Shown: one piece after another, positions 32,928-46,615 of the stretch | Layout of the letters: the number at the start of each line of letters is the position of its first letter | Position numbering within the stretch: position 1 is the stretch's first letter | Assembly (NCBI GenBank): GCA_003586115.2 | Contig: QVOM02000042.1 | Coordinates: forward strand, 74,039,673 to 74,103,672 | DNA length: 64,000 nt | DNA from: Salvator merianae | Lineage: Eukaryota; Chordata; Lepidosauria; Squamata; Teiidae | Direction: 5' to 3' | Program-made: the position numbers and the translations under genes | The notes under the pieces: model-generated | Seen by the model: only the letters and a program-made list of their open reading frames with translations | Told to the model about the DNA's origin: nothing | Database searches by the model: none

Positions 32928-35900
32928 CTAGGTTACCATCAAACAAAGTATCTAGGATTTGGAACACCAACTGGGATTAACCATTACCTCTACTATTTAC
33001 CAGCCATTAGGAGAACTCCATGTTCTAGCTTCAGCATTCCACTTATCCTTACTTCTCTTTTCAAACCACGCATGAACATTTCATTGCAATGAAACTGAGT
33101 CAGTAAATCATTCTTATAAAGAAATACCTTTTATGTAAACTTCAGAACTACAGTGATTTTCCCAATGCTGAAATACCTTTCTGATTGTCTGTATGATTTC
33201 TGTGTTGCGTCACAAAATTTTGTTGAATGGCAGAAGAGAGAAGTATATGTAAAAGTTATTATAGACATCAGGTTGAGCTATAGCGTAATATTAGTACTGT
33301 AAGTTGTTTTATTATTCTGTTCTGACCTGATCTGTTTGCTAGTAAGTCAGATATGATACACAAGCAATCTATGTAAAATATGAATGCCTGTAGCCATACA
33401 GGAAAGCTTTAGAGCAATTTAAATATAGTGTGCAGTTCTGGTTGAACCATTGCACTGAGATAATGTATGGGAAAACTAAATTATGACAGGAATCAGGAAG
33501 GATATGACAGTAACTATCAAAACTGAGATTTGTAATTTAGGTAGAGACAGTATGATTACAAAAGAAATATGATGTATGGAGAGAGCACATGGCACCTGCT
33601 TGTACCTTAAAGGGCACTTTCTGAAACAATATGTGGCATCAGTCTTAAGCAAAGAAGAATTTGTTTTGCCAAACATTATTTGTCTCTTGAACAATGGCTG
33701 TGTGAGTATGCAGAAGAAACTCAGAATCTGGGCTGCTTGTTCACTGAACAATATCCAGTCCAATCTTCTTCTTTTAGATATCACTGTGTTTTCAGTGAAG
33801 CTAAGTCCCAATCAGTTCATTTGCATGGTATTACAGGCACATGAGCTGTCTGGCCTTCACTATCAATACAACTAAGCTGTCTTGGCAATTTGCAGAAAAA
33901 TTCCTTCCTTTGAAGTATGACTGGTGTGTTATTGCAGTGCAGCAAAACCTGTTACAAGGTCAATCAGTGATTCATTTTGGAACCAGAGTAGAAAGACGCC
34001 AAGTTTGGGCTTGTTTCTGCTGGAGGTTTTCTTTTTTATTCCTCACCAGGTAACCTGGTTTATTTCCTTTGAAATGAATCATGTTAAAAGAGGGTCACAA
34101 AGGATTGAGGGTGAGAAGAGGATGACAAAAAAAAAAACACCTTCAAGGGAGTTTTTGAAGTCTTTCTAGTGTAATACAGGACTGTACAGTATTTCACTGA
34201 ATGTTCAAGAAAGGAATGTATATAAAGTATAAACCCAGTTCACCTTAAAACAAACCATGATACATTGTGGAGATTCTCTTGAAAGCTCTTCTAAAGGTCT
34301 TTTCCTCCTTGTTGACCCCCCCCCTTCTCTCCTTTCCTTTTTCTCTTTCTCTTGATTTTTGTCTAGCAGCAGCACATGTAATATATGCACAGTGTTCTTG
34401 CAGAAGTGGTAATGTCAATTTGCATGTTACAAGGTGTGGCAAGTACAAAAACTGTATAATCGTTGTGGATTGTGATGTAGACTCCTCAAGAAATTTTGAG
34501 CCTGCTATTTTAAAAGGAGCTATCACTGGCTGTTTAATGTAGTAATACTAGTGACATCAGGGAAGAGGGCTGAAAACCACATTTTTACCCTCTGGAAATG
34601 TAGCTCCTTGTGAGGCTTTTAATTGTCCTTGTACCACAGTGAGGAAGCAAGACATAAGTTGTATTTTAAGGTCACAGTTTAATTAGTTTGTTATCTGAAG
34701 GATCCAATGAACCTTTATGCAGGCAGGAAGTATTATGAACCAGAAGCCCATTTTAGGGTGAGGTGAGGGTTTGCCTACCACTTTTCTCCAACCAGTCAGC
34801 ATTTGGAGCTGTAAAGAGAAAGAGGATAAGAGGAAACTCAAGCTATTGCCCAAGATTTTGTCTGCCACCTGGACTAGTCATTAAGGAAAAAGAGGAAGGT
34901 TCAGGGTTCTCCTTCAAATACTCCCCACCTGTCATGCTGTCCTCCAAGAGGTGCAACAGAGCTTTGGCCTGTTTGATGTGGAGCAAAAGCCTGATTACTA
35001 CCTCCCTATGGGTGCTCAGGAGAGTTAACAAAGTGTTCATGATTCAGGATGTGGCTTAAAGCAGCAGTTGAAATATTCATACCTGAGCTGTGGTTCTCAC
35101 AGATGAAAGCAATGCTTTCAGCCACTGCCTTGCTCTACCTTCTCCACTGATGGCAATGTATGGATGTATGTGATCAATGGAAAGCACCATTCCAGTGCAT
35201 GAAACGTCTTCCTTACTTAAGGGTGACAAAGGGGACATTGCTATTAGTATCATTGACCCTTTTTACCAATACCACAAATGATACATGTGCCTTTCAGCAT
35301 TGATTACAATTTCATGCAAGTCTTAGAAGGTTAACAAAATATATTGGATTCCATATAAACATTTAGAAATAAAAACAGTATTTTTTCTTTAAAAAAAAAT
35401 TGAGGTGGTCCTCACTTTCCTGTCATTTCCATGCTTTTTTGGGGGGAAGGTACTCACATTCCAAACAGTATGTATCTTGACAGTCTCCCTTTGTCTGTTT
35501 AGGTTGTGTCTCCAAAAATCAAAGTACATGCGTTTTAGCTGATTAAAAGTTCACGTGGGGTCTCTGAGCAGTTGGGAATGTGCTTGTAGTTGTACCTGTG
35601 ATGCTGAGAATCTGAACAGCCACATCTGAGAGTGTTGTAAATGCATTTTCAAAACACATGAACTTTTAAATTTAGCAGCATCTAATAGACGACTCTACAA
35701 TTAGTAAGGAATGCTTTTATGCCTCCCAATACAGTACTTCTGTTTAATGCTGAAAATGGAATCAGATTAGTATAACTTTAGCATAAGTTTATTTGAAGGG
35801 AACCTTACTTAATACTGACTACTTGTTATTTAGTTATTATTTTGTTTTCTTCTCATACACAAACTCTATGTTCACACGTTAACAGCTTGCTTTGAATTTT

Positions 35901-37052
35901 GGCTGAGTAATATAACCCATATTGTGCCCATCGCTTGTATATATAGGTGAGATAAAAAAAAAAACCAGAAAGGAGCTCAGCATGATGTCCAAACCCTTAG
36001 AAATTGTTTGGTATGCCTTAGCAAATCAAGGTTCGTAGCCACCCTTAAGATGTGATCTGTGGTTAACTGCAAATCCTGAATTCTTATGGCAAAACAAATT
36101 ATGTTTTTGGGCTTTATTTGCAAGAGGAGAAAGGGGGGGAGGGGATGATTAAGCTTTTCATAGCATGGCCTGCAGATGTGGCCTTTCTGTACCTGGTGTA
36201 CATGTTCTTTCCCAGACTAACTCAGAATATTATATCCACAACTATATGATAAAATACAGTAGCACTGTCAGTTTTTGTGTCTCTTGGGGGGACCTGCAGC
36301 AGAAATAATGTACTTTACAAGTTACTCAGGTGCCCTGAGAGCTGGTTTATCAGACTAGAATGGTAAATTACCATCTTCTTTAGAGATGTTTTAGGTTTCT
36401 TTAAAACACTTGTGAAATAATTTATTGTAAAAGCAGATATAAAGAGGGAAATAGTTTTTGTAGTTTAGTATTAAAAATCCAACAATTAATAAATGTATAT
36501 AGTTTCTGGGGACCTAAAACATTTACTTTCTGGTTAAAGGGGGAAGATGAACACCTTTGGATGATGAACTTTCCATCTAAACTTTTTTTGCAGAGTAGCA
36601 ATAAATGTATGGGAGCAATAAGAATCCTCTACCACAGCATCCAAATATAGTGTTCAATAGTATTGCAGACATGAGCATGCAGGCAAAAAAAGGATACAAC
36701 AAATAAAGTATCTATTTGGAGTTGTTGTTGACTTATTCCTGTAATACTGTATGTAATATCTGTGCTGGGCAAGGACTGAATAAATTTAAATTGATGTGAC
36801 TACCTAACTGGTAATATTCTTGATAGATCCTTCATGCTTCCTCATGGCTGCAGGAATTACTGATTTTCCCTTAGTCGTTCTATATACACTTCTTATTCTT
36901 GCAACCCCTGATGGTTTTGATGTAGAAACTGAACAGTCTGAAAACACACCAGATTATCCAGATGAAAGCCAATTTTTGCCTTTGAAACAAAGACAAAACA
37001 AGGTCTTCTTCATCACTTACACATTTTCCCTTTATTTATTTTTTCTTCTTAG
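32928..37052. other. NRG1 intron (distal end), no feature recognised
   Basis: Precedes the first Ig exon. Pyrimidine-rich run at 34310-34345 and poly-A near 35390. The last bases (TTTATTTATTTTTTCTTCTTAG, 37031-37052) form the polypyrimidine tract and AG acceptor of the Ig exon. I see no isoform-specific NRG1 start exon here. Confidence 0.45.
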
Positions 37053-37236
37053 CTGTGCCTCCTAAATTGAAGGAGATGAAAAGCCAGGAATCTGCTGTGG
37101 GCCAAACTCTAATTCTCAGATGTGAAGCCATTTCTGAGCACCCTTCTCTCAAGTTCAGGTGGTTAAAGAATGGAATAGAAATAACAAAAAAAGCCAGACC
37201 AGAAAATATCAAGATCAAGAGTCCCAAAAAGCAGAA
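37053..37236 (+). CDS. NRG1: NRG1 exon: first half of the Ig-like C2 domain
   Basis: Neuregulin 1 is a secreted or membrane-anchored growth factor that signals through ErbB3/ErbB4. Its Ig-like domain, present in the Ig-containing isoforms, binds heparan sulphate and strengthens receptor activation. The exon translates VPPKLKEMKSQESAVGQTLI, then LRCEAISEHPSLKFRWLKNG, very close to the NRG1 Ig start (PPRLKEMKSQESAAG…LRC…SLRFKWFKNG). It supplies the first Ig cysteine (LRC) and the core tryptophan (RWLKNG). The acceptor CTTCTTAG and donor GAA|GTAAGT are strong. It enters in phase 1 and leaves in phase 2, as expected for this NRG1 exon. It is 184 bp long; the end (IKSPKKQK) is lysine-rich and differs somewhat from mammals. 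NRG2 is less likely because of the KEMKSQES match. Confidence 0.95.
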
Positions 37237-40200
37237 GTAAGTATACAGTGATAAATCTAAAAAGCTGAACCTTGGAAGGGAAATTAAATTATTCCCCAGA
37301 ACATAGGCATCAGCTATATTAATTACCTCATTGTGCCCAAAAGTGTATTATGATTTGTGTGGAAAGAGATAATTAATGGAAATAGGATATCACTTTATTT
37401 TCACTGAATGGTTTTTGATGGTACTGTTATGTCTTGCTTCATAACAAATACCTTATACAATCGGCATATTGGCATTAACAGTAGATTGGATTTGAGCCAA
37501 TGGCCACTGTTGGAAGAATTGAAGTTATGTTATCTTTTTAAAAATGCAGATGTGAAATAGATTCATTCAAAAGTATCATCTGAAAAATGGCATAGAAGGA
37601 TGGTATTTCTCTGAGTTGTCCTCTTCCTAGCTTGGCAGAAGCTGAATCTCTTCTAGAGACTGGCTGTTACAGAGGGCGGGGAAAGAAGTTAGCAGAGGCT
37701 TCTTCTGCATAAACAAAAGTAGTTTTGTCATGGGGGGGACACACAAAAATAGCTTAATCTTCAATCTTGCAACACTGGATTTAGATTTTACAGACCTGAG
37801 CCATAGACATTCAAGTTTGAAGTTGAACTTCAGCACAGCTTCAGTGAGTTTTGCTAATGAATGAAATATCAAGATATGTGTTGTCTTTGCCATGGTTTTT
37901 GACATGTATTCTTTGCAAAAGTGAGAAAGAACAGGGCTTCTGTGTGCCTTCATTCTGAATAACTATCATCTGTGAAGCTTTCTGTGGTTATTGTCCTGGC
38001 TGCAGAACTTAGTCCCAAACAGCAGCCAGAATCAAAGAAAGCTCTTAACCTTTTGGGGTTGAGCAAAACAGTATTTGCTTCTAATAATTAAATGTCAGAA
38101 CGTTGAAAAGATATGTTCTCTCTTCTCATTGTTCTCATCTGTCATTTGAGTTAAACACAGTGATGGATGAATTGGGAAAAGTCAACGATAGCAAAACCAC
38201 AAACCGAGCTGATTGATTGGTGGAAAAAGGGAAAGTAGGACATTCTTCAGGAAAGTTTGGCAGAGGAGACTTTTTTCTTACAAGAAATATCCTTAGCATT
38301 CTGGCAAATCTGTGTCCTTTGAAATCTGTGTTGAGTATGAAATGTTTCATACCAGTGCTCAGCTACTTGCCCACCTCATTTTTTTTCACTATCAGAACCA
38401 CCAATACTGTTTTCTAAAATCATTTTATTGTCTTTGTAGAAGTTTTACTTCTAAACATCAAAAATACTTGTGAATTGTTTCAAGCTTTCTCAAATCCATT
38501 GGGGACCAGGATTTGGAGTCAACAGTCCATTTCTTGGAATCCTGAACTCAGGAATCATCTTTGTAGAGTCATGTCTTTCTGGAAAGTGCTGCTTTAATAG
38601 TGCTCTTTTCACACTCCAGTATGTGTGTGATGACCCTTCCTAAGCACAGTAGAGTAAAAAGGTAGATACCCTTTTAGGAACATATAGTTCTGCTGATTTT
38701 CTCCTCTCCGCTTTAACACAAAATAATACCATTCATTCATATCTAATTTTCAGATATCAAAGGGTATAGTCTAATGTCGAGAATTGTGAATGTAGGTGTC
38801 TAAAACAAAAGCTAAGTCTTTTTTTTTTTTTAATGTTCCAGAAAATGTTGTTCCTGGGAACCTTATCAATTTAATCTTCATTGAGAAAATCAATAATGGC
38901 ATTTAAGCATTTTTTTCTTTTTTTTAGATAATTTGACTGTCATTGATTTTTGGCAGCAGGATATGCATCCAAGTCTGGCTCAGTAATGGTGAGGCTGCCC
39001 ATTAGCTCTAGTCAGTGCCTTGAACAAACAGAGCGTACCCGGGATTTCCTAGGCAAACGTTTGGAGTTTTTTCAGTAGATCCATCAGTGTAGGAATGGGT
39101 CTTTTTAGCTGGGAATTTTTTGAAAAATGCTGAGATAAAAGTTAAGGTTCACTTCCTGTAGCTATGTATAAAAGCTTGATAGTAACTATATGTCAGAAAT
39201 TTCAGAAGGTGGGGAAGATCATGGTAGTATTTCCAGTGACTGGGACTTCTAGACATAGTACTGTCATCTGGTTCTGGGTATATGTCTTGTCTTGTCTTGT
39301 ATTTTTCCTTTTTCTTTTTTTTAAGAAAATGAATTCTTCTGCTCTGAGGCTGTTAGAAGGATAACTGACTGCTGTTGAAAGCAGAACAAAACAGCTTAAA
39401 GCTCACAAAATGCTTTGATAGATACCTGTTATCTTCTACCATAGATTTTTCTGTGGATCACATTACAGCACTGCTATGGATGTGAACTAACCATGGGAAC
39501 TAGCGAGCTCCTTCCACCTCAATGTTTTCAAAAATGCTTATTCTTTTCAGTCAGATTTGAAGCTGCCCAGTTGAGTTTAAAATTTAGCCTGAAAAAGCCT
39601 GAATACAATTATGCTGTAAGGGTTTTTAAAATCCTCTTTCTTTCATAGTTTTGCATGAATTTTGATAAAATAGTCCCATTTCTGACTAAATATAGTCCAT
39701 CTGATTTCAGAGTGTGAAGTCAAGGTCCACACTGGCACACAAGAAAGGGAGGAAAGGGGTTACCAGAAAGCATTTCCATCATACACAGCTGCACATATCC
39801 TGGCCCGCACCCATTCTGGAGATCTGAAGGTGTGATCAGACATACATAAAGAGGCATATTCTGAGTGAATGTAAGTCTTATATGATAGACTTTTTTGCCA
39901 ACATTTGCCTTACTTCACCTCAAAGCCTCAGAAAAGTCATCTCTTCATCATTTGGGATTTCATAGCACCAAAGGTATCTCCTTCTTTAAGCTGGATTGGG
40001 CAGCAAACTACATAAACAAAGAAGTGGAAGTTTCCTGTCATGGGAAGACCAGTGGCAATTAGTGGGTCGCACCCATGGTCAGGGTGGGGACTGCCTGACT
40101 TAAGGTGTCAAAATAAAACAGGTTCTCAGCCATATATTCTAACAACTGTTTGTAATGCAATTTTTGTGCATCTGGGAATGGGATGCTTTTTCTTAAAGGG

Positions 40201-41719
40201 ATGATTTTAAAAAGCCCTATCTGATTACCTAAGAACACATCCTTTCAGGAGTGCAGGATAAAGAGCTCTGAAGGTTCCTTTATGGCACTGAGTACAATAC
40301 ACACAAAACTTCTTTCTGAGTATGGTCTTGTGTGCCATAATGGACATTATAGAAAAGCAACAGAAAATCATGAGGAACATGAGTATCTGGTTTCAAAAAG
40401 CAACTCAGGAAAACAATATGTGTTGAATAGGTGGTTTCAAACAAACCATCCAGTGACTTGGGGGGGGAAAGCCCCAAATGCAAGTTTGAGAAAGGAAGGA
40501 AGTTTTTATTACTGGAGTGACACTGCTTGGGGGAGGACCATTGGGCAGCCAGTCAATCCTTACTCAGCTCCAATTTTCAAATACATTCATTCCCACTTGC
40601 CTTTCTTTCTGTTAAAGTTATGGCTAAGATTTTTTGCGAGAACCTTCATAAAAAGGAAGTCCCTCATTGGAGCTACAAAGTGTTTAGTGCAAAGGTCTGT
40701 CCTGGGAAATTCTAATATAGTGAACAAAATGTCCCGTGTCTTGACGTGTCCCATTTTATGGGATTTTTGTTTCTGAAAACAGCTGCAGCTAACTAAGTGG
40801 ATCCTGAGAGTGTGAACCCAGCAATAAATGAGGGAGTAGTCCCTGCTGCCATTTAGAAAGTAGTATACTAAATTCCTGAAAAAGCTGTCCTGGCACCTGA
40901 AGGTTTATGCAAGCTGGCACTCAGTTATTCCTATCTTCCTGTCTTGGATCAGGGCCTCACTGAGAAATGTAAAATAATCTCCCCTAGATATTTTATGTTC
41001 TTCTCCTATAAGGAATAACAGGAATTTATTTTTAACTGGCACATATTTTGCTGGGAGAGATTATACAACAGTCACAGGCTGCTGGTATGCTGTGAAAAAG
41101 CTTGGAATAGAGCAAGGTCACACCCTTACCCAGTGCCAGAAATGTCACTGTCTGGTGCCCTTTAAAACTTTAAAGTTAGGCATTGTCACAAATCTACAAC
41201 CCAACTGCTGCATAACAAATATGCTGTTCTGATACAGTTTCATGTAAAGAAGGAAGAAATGACTTGCCCATTATCCAAACCCCTCCCAACTTGACAGAAT
41301 TCACCTCAAGACTGCTGTGTTATTCTTTGCGAGAGAATGTGTGTCCTTATGATTGTATAACCATCAACTGGGTCCCAAATTCATGGCTTAGTGCCTGCAG
41401 AATAATTTCATATATTATTTTATTTATAATGATATAAATAAATAATATAAATATATTTGGAGCATCATTTTTTTTCCTTTGAACACTTTTTACATCTAAA
41501 AGCAAGCGTTTTCTTCCTTTGTGAAAAAAGAAGCAAAAAGGTTCACCACACCCTAAAACACTAACTCCTTTTTTGACCTCTTAAAATCCAGCTCAAAGTA
41601 TAAATGCTATCACTTTCAAACCACTGAATGACTGAACATAAAAACAATGCTGTTGAATAATCAGTTGGTTTATTACAATCTTAAATTAACAAAATATAAT
41701 AGATGGTAAGATATTTTAT
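37237..41719. other. NRG1 intron, no feature recognised
   Basis: Contains TCTTGTCTTGTCTTGT at 39283-39300 and T-rich runs. A 164-codon open frame at 40282-40776 has no recognisable motif. Confidence 0.45.
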
Positions 41720-41746
41720 ATGTGTGTGTGTGTGTGTGTGTGTGTG
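41720..41746. repeat. (TG)13 microsatellite
   Basis: Uninterrupted TG run within the NRG1 intron. Confidence 0.95.
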
Positions 41747-44219
41747 AATAAAATATATTTTTGCAAAAAAACGCAAAGCATAAAATCTGTAAAATACATG
41801 AACAAAGGCAGCCATATATAATAGTACTGAACTATTTTACTTGTAGATATAAAAATCACATGCAAGCTTTTCAAATGCTGTAATAAGTGAAAAAAAAGTA
41901 ATTTCCTTGCTCTTCTCCCTCCCATTTGTGAGTAGAATTCCCCAAAGCATCTGTTACTTCTGCTTCACTTGGTTGGTGGCGTTAGAAATCAAACCACTAA
42001 GGAAGCATGGCACGCAAGCGCTACCATACTTTACATGGTCACTCCAGCTTCCTTTTAATTCTTTTTATGCGAACAGTTATTCTAGCTGACAGATCCAAAG
42101 TGCCAGCATGCCAGTAAAGTGATTGCATTGCATCAACTTATATATGCAAGCTTTTAGATGTCTTTTCTTTTTTGCTTCTTTTTTTTAATTGTCTTTTTTG
42201 GTCTGCTATGAAAGGAAGGAAGCTGGACGTACTCTGAGAATGTTCCTAACCCCATGACCGAAAGTGGTTCAGTCTTAATGAACGCTGACTATATCTGTCA
42301 GTAGTGATGGATACCAGGTTATGATGGGTAGCAAGTTATGTTTGATCCTCAGTTTATTTCAGACCTTAGCAGTGGGTTTGGGTCAAACTGTAGTTCATAA
42401 AAAATGAACTAAGCCTACTCACCAAAAAGAGTTTTCAAGAAATCTGTAAATCCAGTCCCAGCAAATCTTTTCAAAAAGTTTTGCAAGGCCTTTTCATGTT
42501 GAGAGAGTTAAATGGGATATAGTATTTGCTTTGCTTTATTCATATTAATTCATTAATTAGTTATTTGAACCCCACCTAAATATTCACAAGAATTATGGAA
42601 CATACTGCATTCATACTTCTTCATCAGTCAAATGTCCTTAGAGATGCCAATGTGGCATCCTGTTCAGATCCTCATTCAGCTGTGAAGCTCACTGAGTGGC
42701 CACACATTTTCAGCTTGACTTGTAGGAGTAATGCAGGCTAACACCTCTTTATTCTGCCTCAGTGTGATTTAAACAGAGTTAATTACGTATAAGCTGCTTA
42801 TTTACATGGAGTCAATTTGCACAAATATCTCATTGGTAACAGCATTTTAAGATGGCTTTTATAGAATTATTTGAGGTATATAAGCTAGTACTGGTTGTTT
42901 TCTTCCCATATACTTAAAAATACAGACAAATTGCCTTAATGTTGTGTTAATTACTGATCGAACATAAGGCACCTCTGTTACAATTCCAAAAAGACAGTGA
43001 GTTATTGCAGGAACCTTTAAAGCAAGGGTTTATTACATGAGCCTTCATAGTTTATTGACAGTTTTACAGATATGTAATTGGACTCAAAGAATTTGACCTA
43101 GCAAGTCTGTGTACAAATTGGAAAAATCATATAATTTGTACCTTTCTTGTAACAATATCTGAGGTTTTAGAACTTTATTTTTTGAACATCATTCTATTTA
43201 GGATTTGACAATGTTTAGAAATCCTGCCAGTCAAACCTTCATCATAATTCATACTGTAGCATTCTCTACACAGTCCCTTAATGCCATTTCCATGAGGTGC
43301 CAGCCCATTTTTAAAACTAGGCACCATGTACCTACAGATCCCTCAGTGGTTTCTCCCTTCCGTTTGCCAAGCCACATAGATGATTACATGACTGTCAAAT
43401 GAATTATATGTATGTAAATTATGTATATAGAGTAGACTAGGTGGACATCCTGGCAGACATGCTAGACAATTGGGGAAGTTTGGGGGAGGCTTCATGTTCA
43501 CTGGATAGCTACTGCCTGGAGTCCATGCAAGTAGTTAAGCTGCATCACTCATGCTGTGGAGGGGATGCCAGCAGAGACCTCACAGTCTTCTGGTCCCCTC
43601 TCTAACTGTGAGTAAAAGCAGCAGTTCAAATTTGCTTCTCTCATCCATCGTTAACCCCAAGTCTTCCTTAACCAGCTTGCTCGCACAAGGCCTAACAGGT
43701 CCTCTTTCACCACTTGCCACCCCCTAGTTTCCACACAAGGCATGGAACTCACCTACGAGGCCCTGTCTCTGCAATCCACAGTTTTCCAAAAACTGTCTCT
43801 TCTGAAGCCTTCTCTTCCTGAAGTCCTAGTAAGCATAGCACAGGTGAAAAAGAAGAAGGATGGAGAGCTGCCAAAGTGCTCCTGACAGGCAGGTGAGCAA
43901 CCCCGCATATGGGGTTGACATATCTTTGGCAAGGCCCACCAAACTGGGCCATGCCCAGTATGCTTGGTCCAGTGTTCTATTCCCTTGCAGCCATGCGTAG
44001 TGATGCCCTGCACACAGAGCGTTACATAGCTGTGGGTTATATATACTTCTTAGCCCTTCTAATTGTAACAGGTGCTGGCTATTTTTTTAAAAATAACTTT
44101 TATAGTCATTTTTAAAACATATTTTCTCTATGAAAAGGAATATTGTGCAAGATGATCACTAGGGTAGCAAATAGTTGCAGGGTAAGGTTGCACAATGTAA
44201 ATTAATCCCTTACAAATTA
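41747..44219. other. NRG1 intron, no firm feature
   Basis: A weak antisense LINE-tail echo (TTCATATTAATTCATTAATTAGTTATTTGAACCCCACCTAAAT) lies near 42537-42580. Overlapping frames at 43749-44013 come from a GC-richer patch with no motif. Confidence 0.4.
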
Positions 44220-44900
44220 AGATGATCTCTGTGTGTGTGTGTCCCCCCCCCCCCAGGTTTTTCACTATCTAAATGAAATCTCTTTAGAGGGTAAATAGGG
44301 GATTTGGAATTTTATCACCAATATGCATTTATTCAGGTCCAGGAAGCACTGAAAACTTGTTAAACTTGTGTCTTGTCATGATAATTGGCTAGATAATTGA
44401 GAACATATTGGAGTTCAATGCAGACAAGACAACTCACTGCTGCTGAGTGGTTCTGTATCCCAGAGTTTATTCCGATTCTTCTTGGGATTACATTGCCTCT
44501 GAAGGATTGAGTCAGCAGCATGGGACTTATTTTTGATCCAATACTGTCATGGGGTCCAGTCATCATATGGCTTCTGTGACTTTGAGTACTTTCTATTAAC
44601 CTCCAGGCATCAGGCATCTATGCTGTTGTGATAGCCCACTTAAACTACTGTAACCCTCTCTGCATAGGTCTCCTTTTGAAAATGCTCCAAAACTGAATTT
44701 TTTGCAGCATGGCAAGTTATTAACAAGATCTTCTCAGTAGAAATTTGCACCACATCCCTGTACATTTCTATATTGGGTTCAAAGTATTAGTAGTAGTGAT
44801 CCTGCCAGACACCTGGTAAAAACTGTGCTGCACTGCAATTCTGAAACCCCAAAACATCTATTGTGTTTCATGTGATTCAAATTGAAGCCAATTGTCCATC
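44220..44900 (+). mobile_element. L2-like LINE RT remnant
   Basis: Starts beside a (GT)n(C)12 run (44230-44256). Degraded RT text follows in order: FNADKTTHC (about 44417; compare 'LNPDKTEVL'), then FDPILSWG at about 44534, a degenerate 'LDYCNALY'-like LNYCNPLCIG at about 44640, and FYIGFKVLVV-like text at about 44765 (compare 'FRAQFKVLVLTYKAL'). Several shifts and stops. Confidence 0.6.
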
Positions 44901-45430
44901 TTTTCAAGGTCTTGTGCAGCTTGAGTCTTGCTGTTAGTTATAAGCAGAGTTTCCTTTTGCCCATTTATTTTGACTAAATTTGGTCCCCTTAACCAAGCCC
45001 CAGTTTCTGCAGAGTTATGACCTTATAACCTGAATTCGTGGTTTTCATTTTAAATTTTAGTGACAGCAAGAAGGGAGAGAAAGAACTTGAAGAGAGGAAA
45101 GAATGCAAATGAGAGTCAATTAGAGCAGTCTTTGTTAGAAAGGTGTGCACAGTTAGCTTGGCTTCTGAGCACCTTTGGAGCAATTTGAAGCCAGTTCTTC
45201 CCCGTCTCCCAGTTGTACTTGAATCAGATGGTGATGCAAACAAAAAAAAGGTAGAAACCCCCCATACTTTGTTTAACTGTACCCATGTTTTATGGAGGAA
45301 AATGCTATCGATCATATTGTAGTTTTTGAATCTGTAGACATTATCTGCAGGGGAGCAGGATGTGAATATAAAACATAAGAATTATACAACCCATTATTCA
45401 GTATAATAGAGTTGCAAAGTCTGGTGGTTT
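44901..45430. other. NRG1 intron, nothing recognised
   Basis: No supported feature. Confidence 0.35.
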
Positions 45431-45438
45431 GTACAGTG

Positions 45439-45745
45439 TTAAAGGAGCCTTATAATAATTGGATCTAGGACATTTTTTTTTTTTAAATGATCCCCTTGAT
45501 ACTCCAAAATTTTGTAGAGGGTCTTCTCAGCTTGCATCTGTCTCCACAGTTTAAACTTGTTGTGTGTCACGGATCTGGTGTTTACTGAAGCCAGCTCAGA
45601 GAAGCCTTGGAGGAACTTACTTGTAGGTTTCTGTTCAGTAGCATCCTTTGTGTCTCTACAGCATTCCTTAGTACCTGTATATTTGCCAAACACTTTGGAT
45701 TCTGTCCGAAAATCTTCCTCAAAAAGGTTTAGCATTTGAAATGCC
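45439..45745 (-). pseudogene. Unidentified coding-like frame, possible retrocopy fragment
   Basis: An open frame of about 100 codons on the minus strand reads like ordinary protein rather than AT-rich noise. It includes LNLFEEDFRTESKVFGKY, then SKFLQGFSELASVNTRS, then KFKLWRQMQAEKTLYKILEY. It is charged and alpha-helix-like near its end, with no long simple run. I do not recognise the family. On the minus strand it runs into a run of 12 A (45471-45482 as T on +), which could be a retrocopy tail or chance. There is an upstream in-frame stop and no splice sites with the right pattern. It may be a fragment of a transposable-element protein, a processed pseudogene, or chance. Confidence 0.3.
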
Positions 45746-46253
45746 AGAACAGATTTTTAGTAAAGGGAGAAGAAGATGTTGAAGAGAATTCAAGGAATGA
45801 CTAGAGAAGTGGTAACATACAGGGATGTCTGAAGGCCTAAGATTATCGGCAAACCTCTAACCTTTTTGGTATTTACCTTATCAAATATTCTCAAGGTATT
45901 AGTGGATGCTGGCAGTGACTGTCACTATTGTTCTTTAGTCTCTTTGCCCATTTGCCACACTTTTTAAAGAGACAAAATGATTTAAATTACTTGAACAACG
46001 TAACAGCAGCTGTTAGGTTAACGTGTGGTTTCTAAGCCAGATTTGAAGAGATGACAACTCACCAGGAAAAACTAAAACAGTAGAGGTGGGGAATGATTAA
46101 AGGAAGACGATTCATAAGTCGTAATGGTGGTGATCATGCTGTTGTTTCAGAGGGCAATTCAAAGCATCAACTTCCCTTTCTAAAAATCAAACTCTTAGCT
46201 GTCAAAATCATAAGCCTCTCTTGTTCATTTCAGTGGGGAATGCTCTGCATAAT
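45746..46253. other. NRG1 intron, nothing recognised
   Basis: No supported feature. Confidence 0.35.
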
Positions 46254-46615
46254 TATTTTTTTTAGAGTTAGATTTTTTTAAATTGTGAAAATAGAATGTT
46301 AAAAGCACTGTATGATTCTGAAAATTAAACATGCATCCTACTCATCACTAATTAGAAACATTTCATAACAATAACAGTAGACAGAGCAATTACACCTCCA
46401 GTCCAAAATTTTTAAGAACCATACAATAAATAAGATTGAAAAAAAAAAAAAATGTTTGAGCAACAGTTTCGTAGCACAGCACAGCTCACCTCATATAATT
46501 TTATGACTTTACCCAATTGAATAATGGATGATAGAAGGAAATGTTTGTATCAGATCTTTGATTAATTCTAGATAGCAGTTGTTTCCATTTGGCTAAGTAT
46601 TGTTCCTTGCAAGGT
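46254..46615 (-). mobile_element. L1 3' end, antisense
   Basis: The reverse complement matches the L1 copy at 26140-27080: GAACAATACTTAGCCAAATG, then CATTATTCAATTGGGTAAAG, then GGTGTAATTGCTCTGTCTAC TGTTATTG, then TCAGAATCATACAGTGCTTTTAACATTCT. It carries no LTR-like insertion, so it shows the empty site of 26281-26865. Confidence 0.75.

Noticed and set aside
36820..37065. Open frame directly before the first NRG1 Ig exon, with a hydrophobic start and acidic end, considered as an alternative NRG1 start exon
   Set aside because: It is in a different frame from the exon, has no good donor (best candidate AACAAG|GTCTTC), and splicing that donor to 37053 gives an early stop.
40282..40776. 164-codon open frame in the NRG1 intron
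   Set aside because: No recognisable motif, includes a poly-G run (GGGGGGGG) and has no exon-like boundaries; most likely chance.
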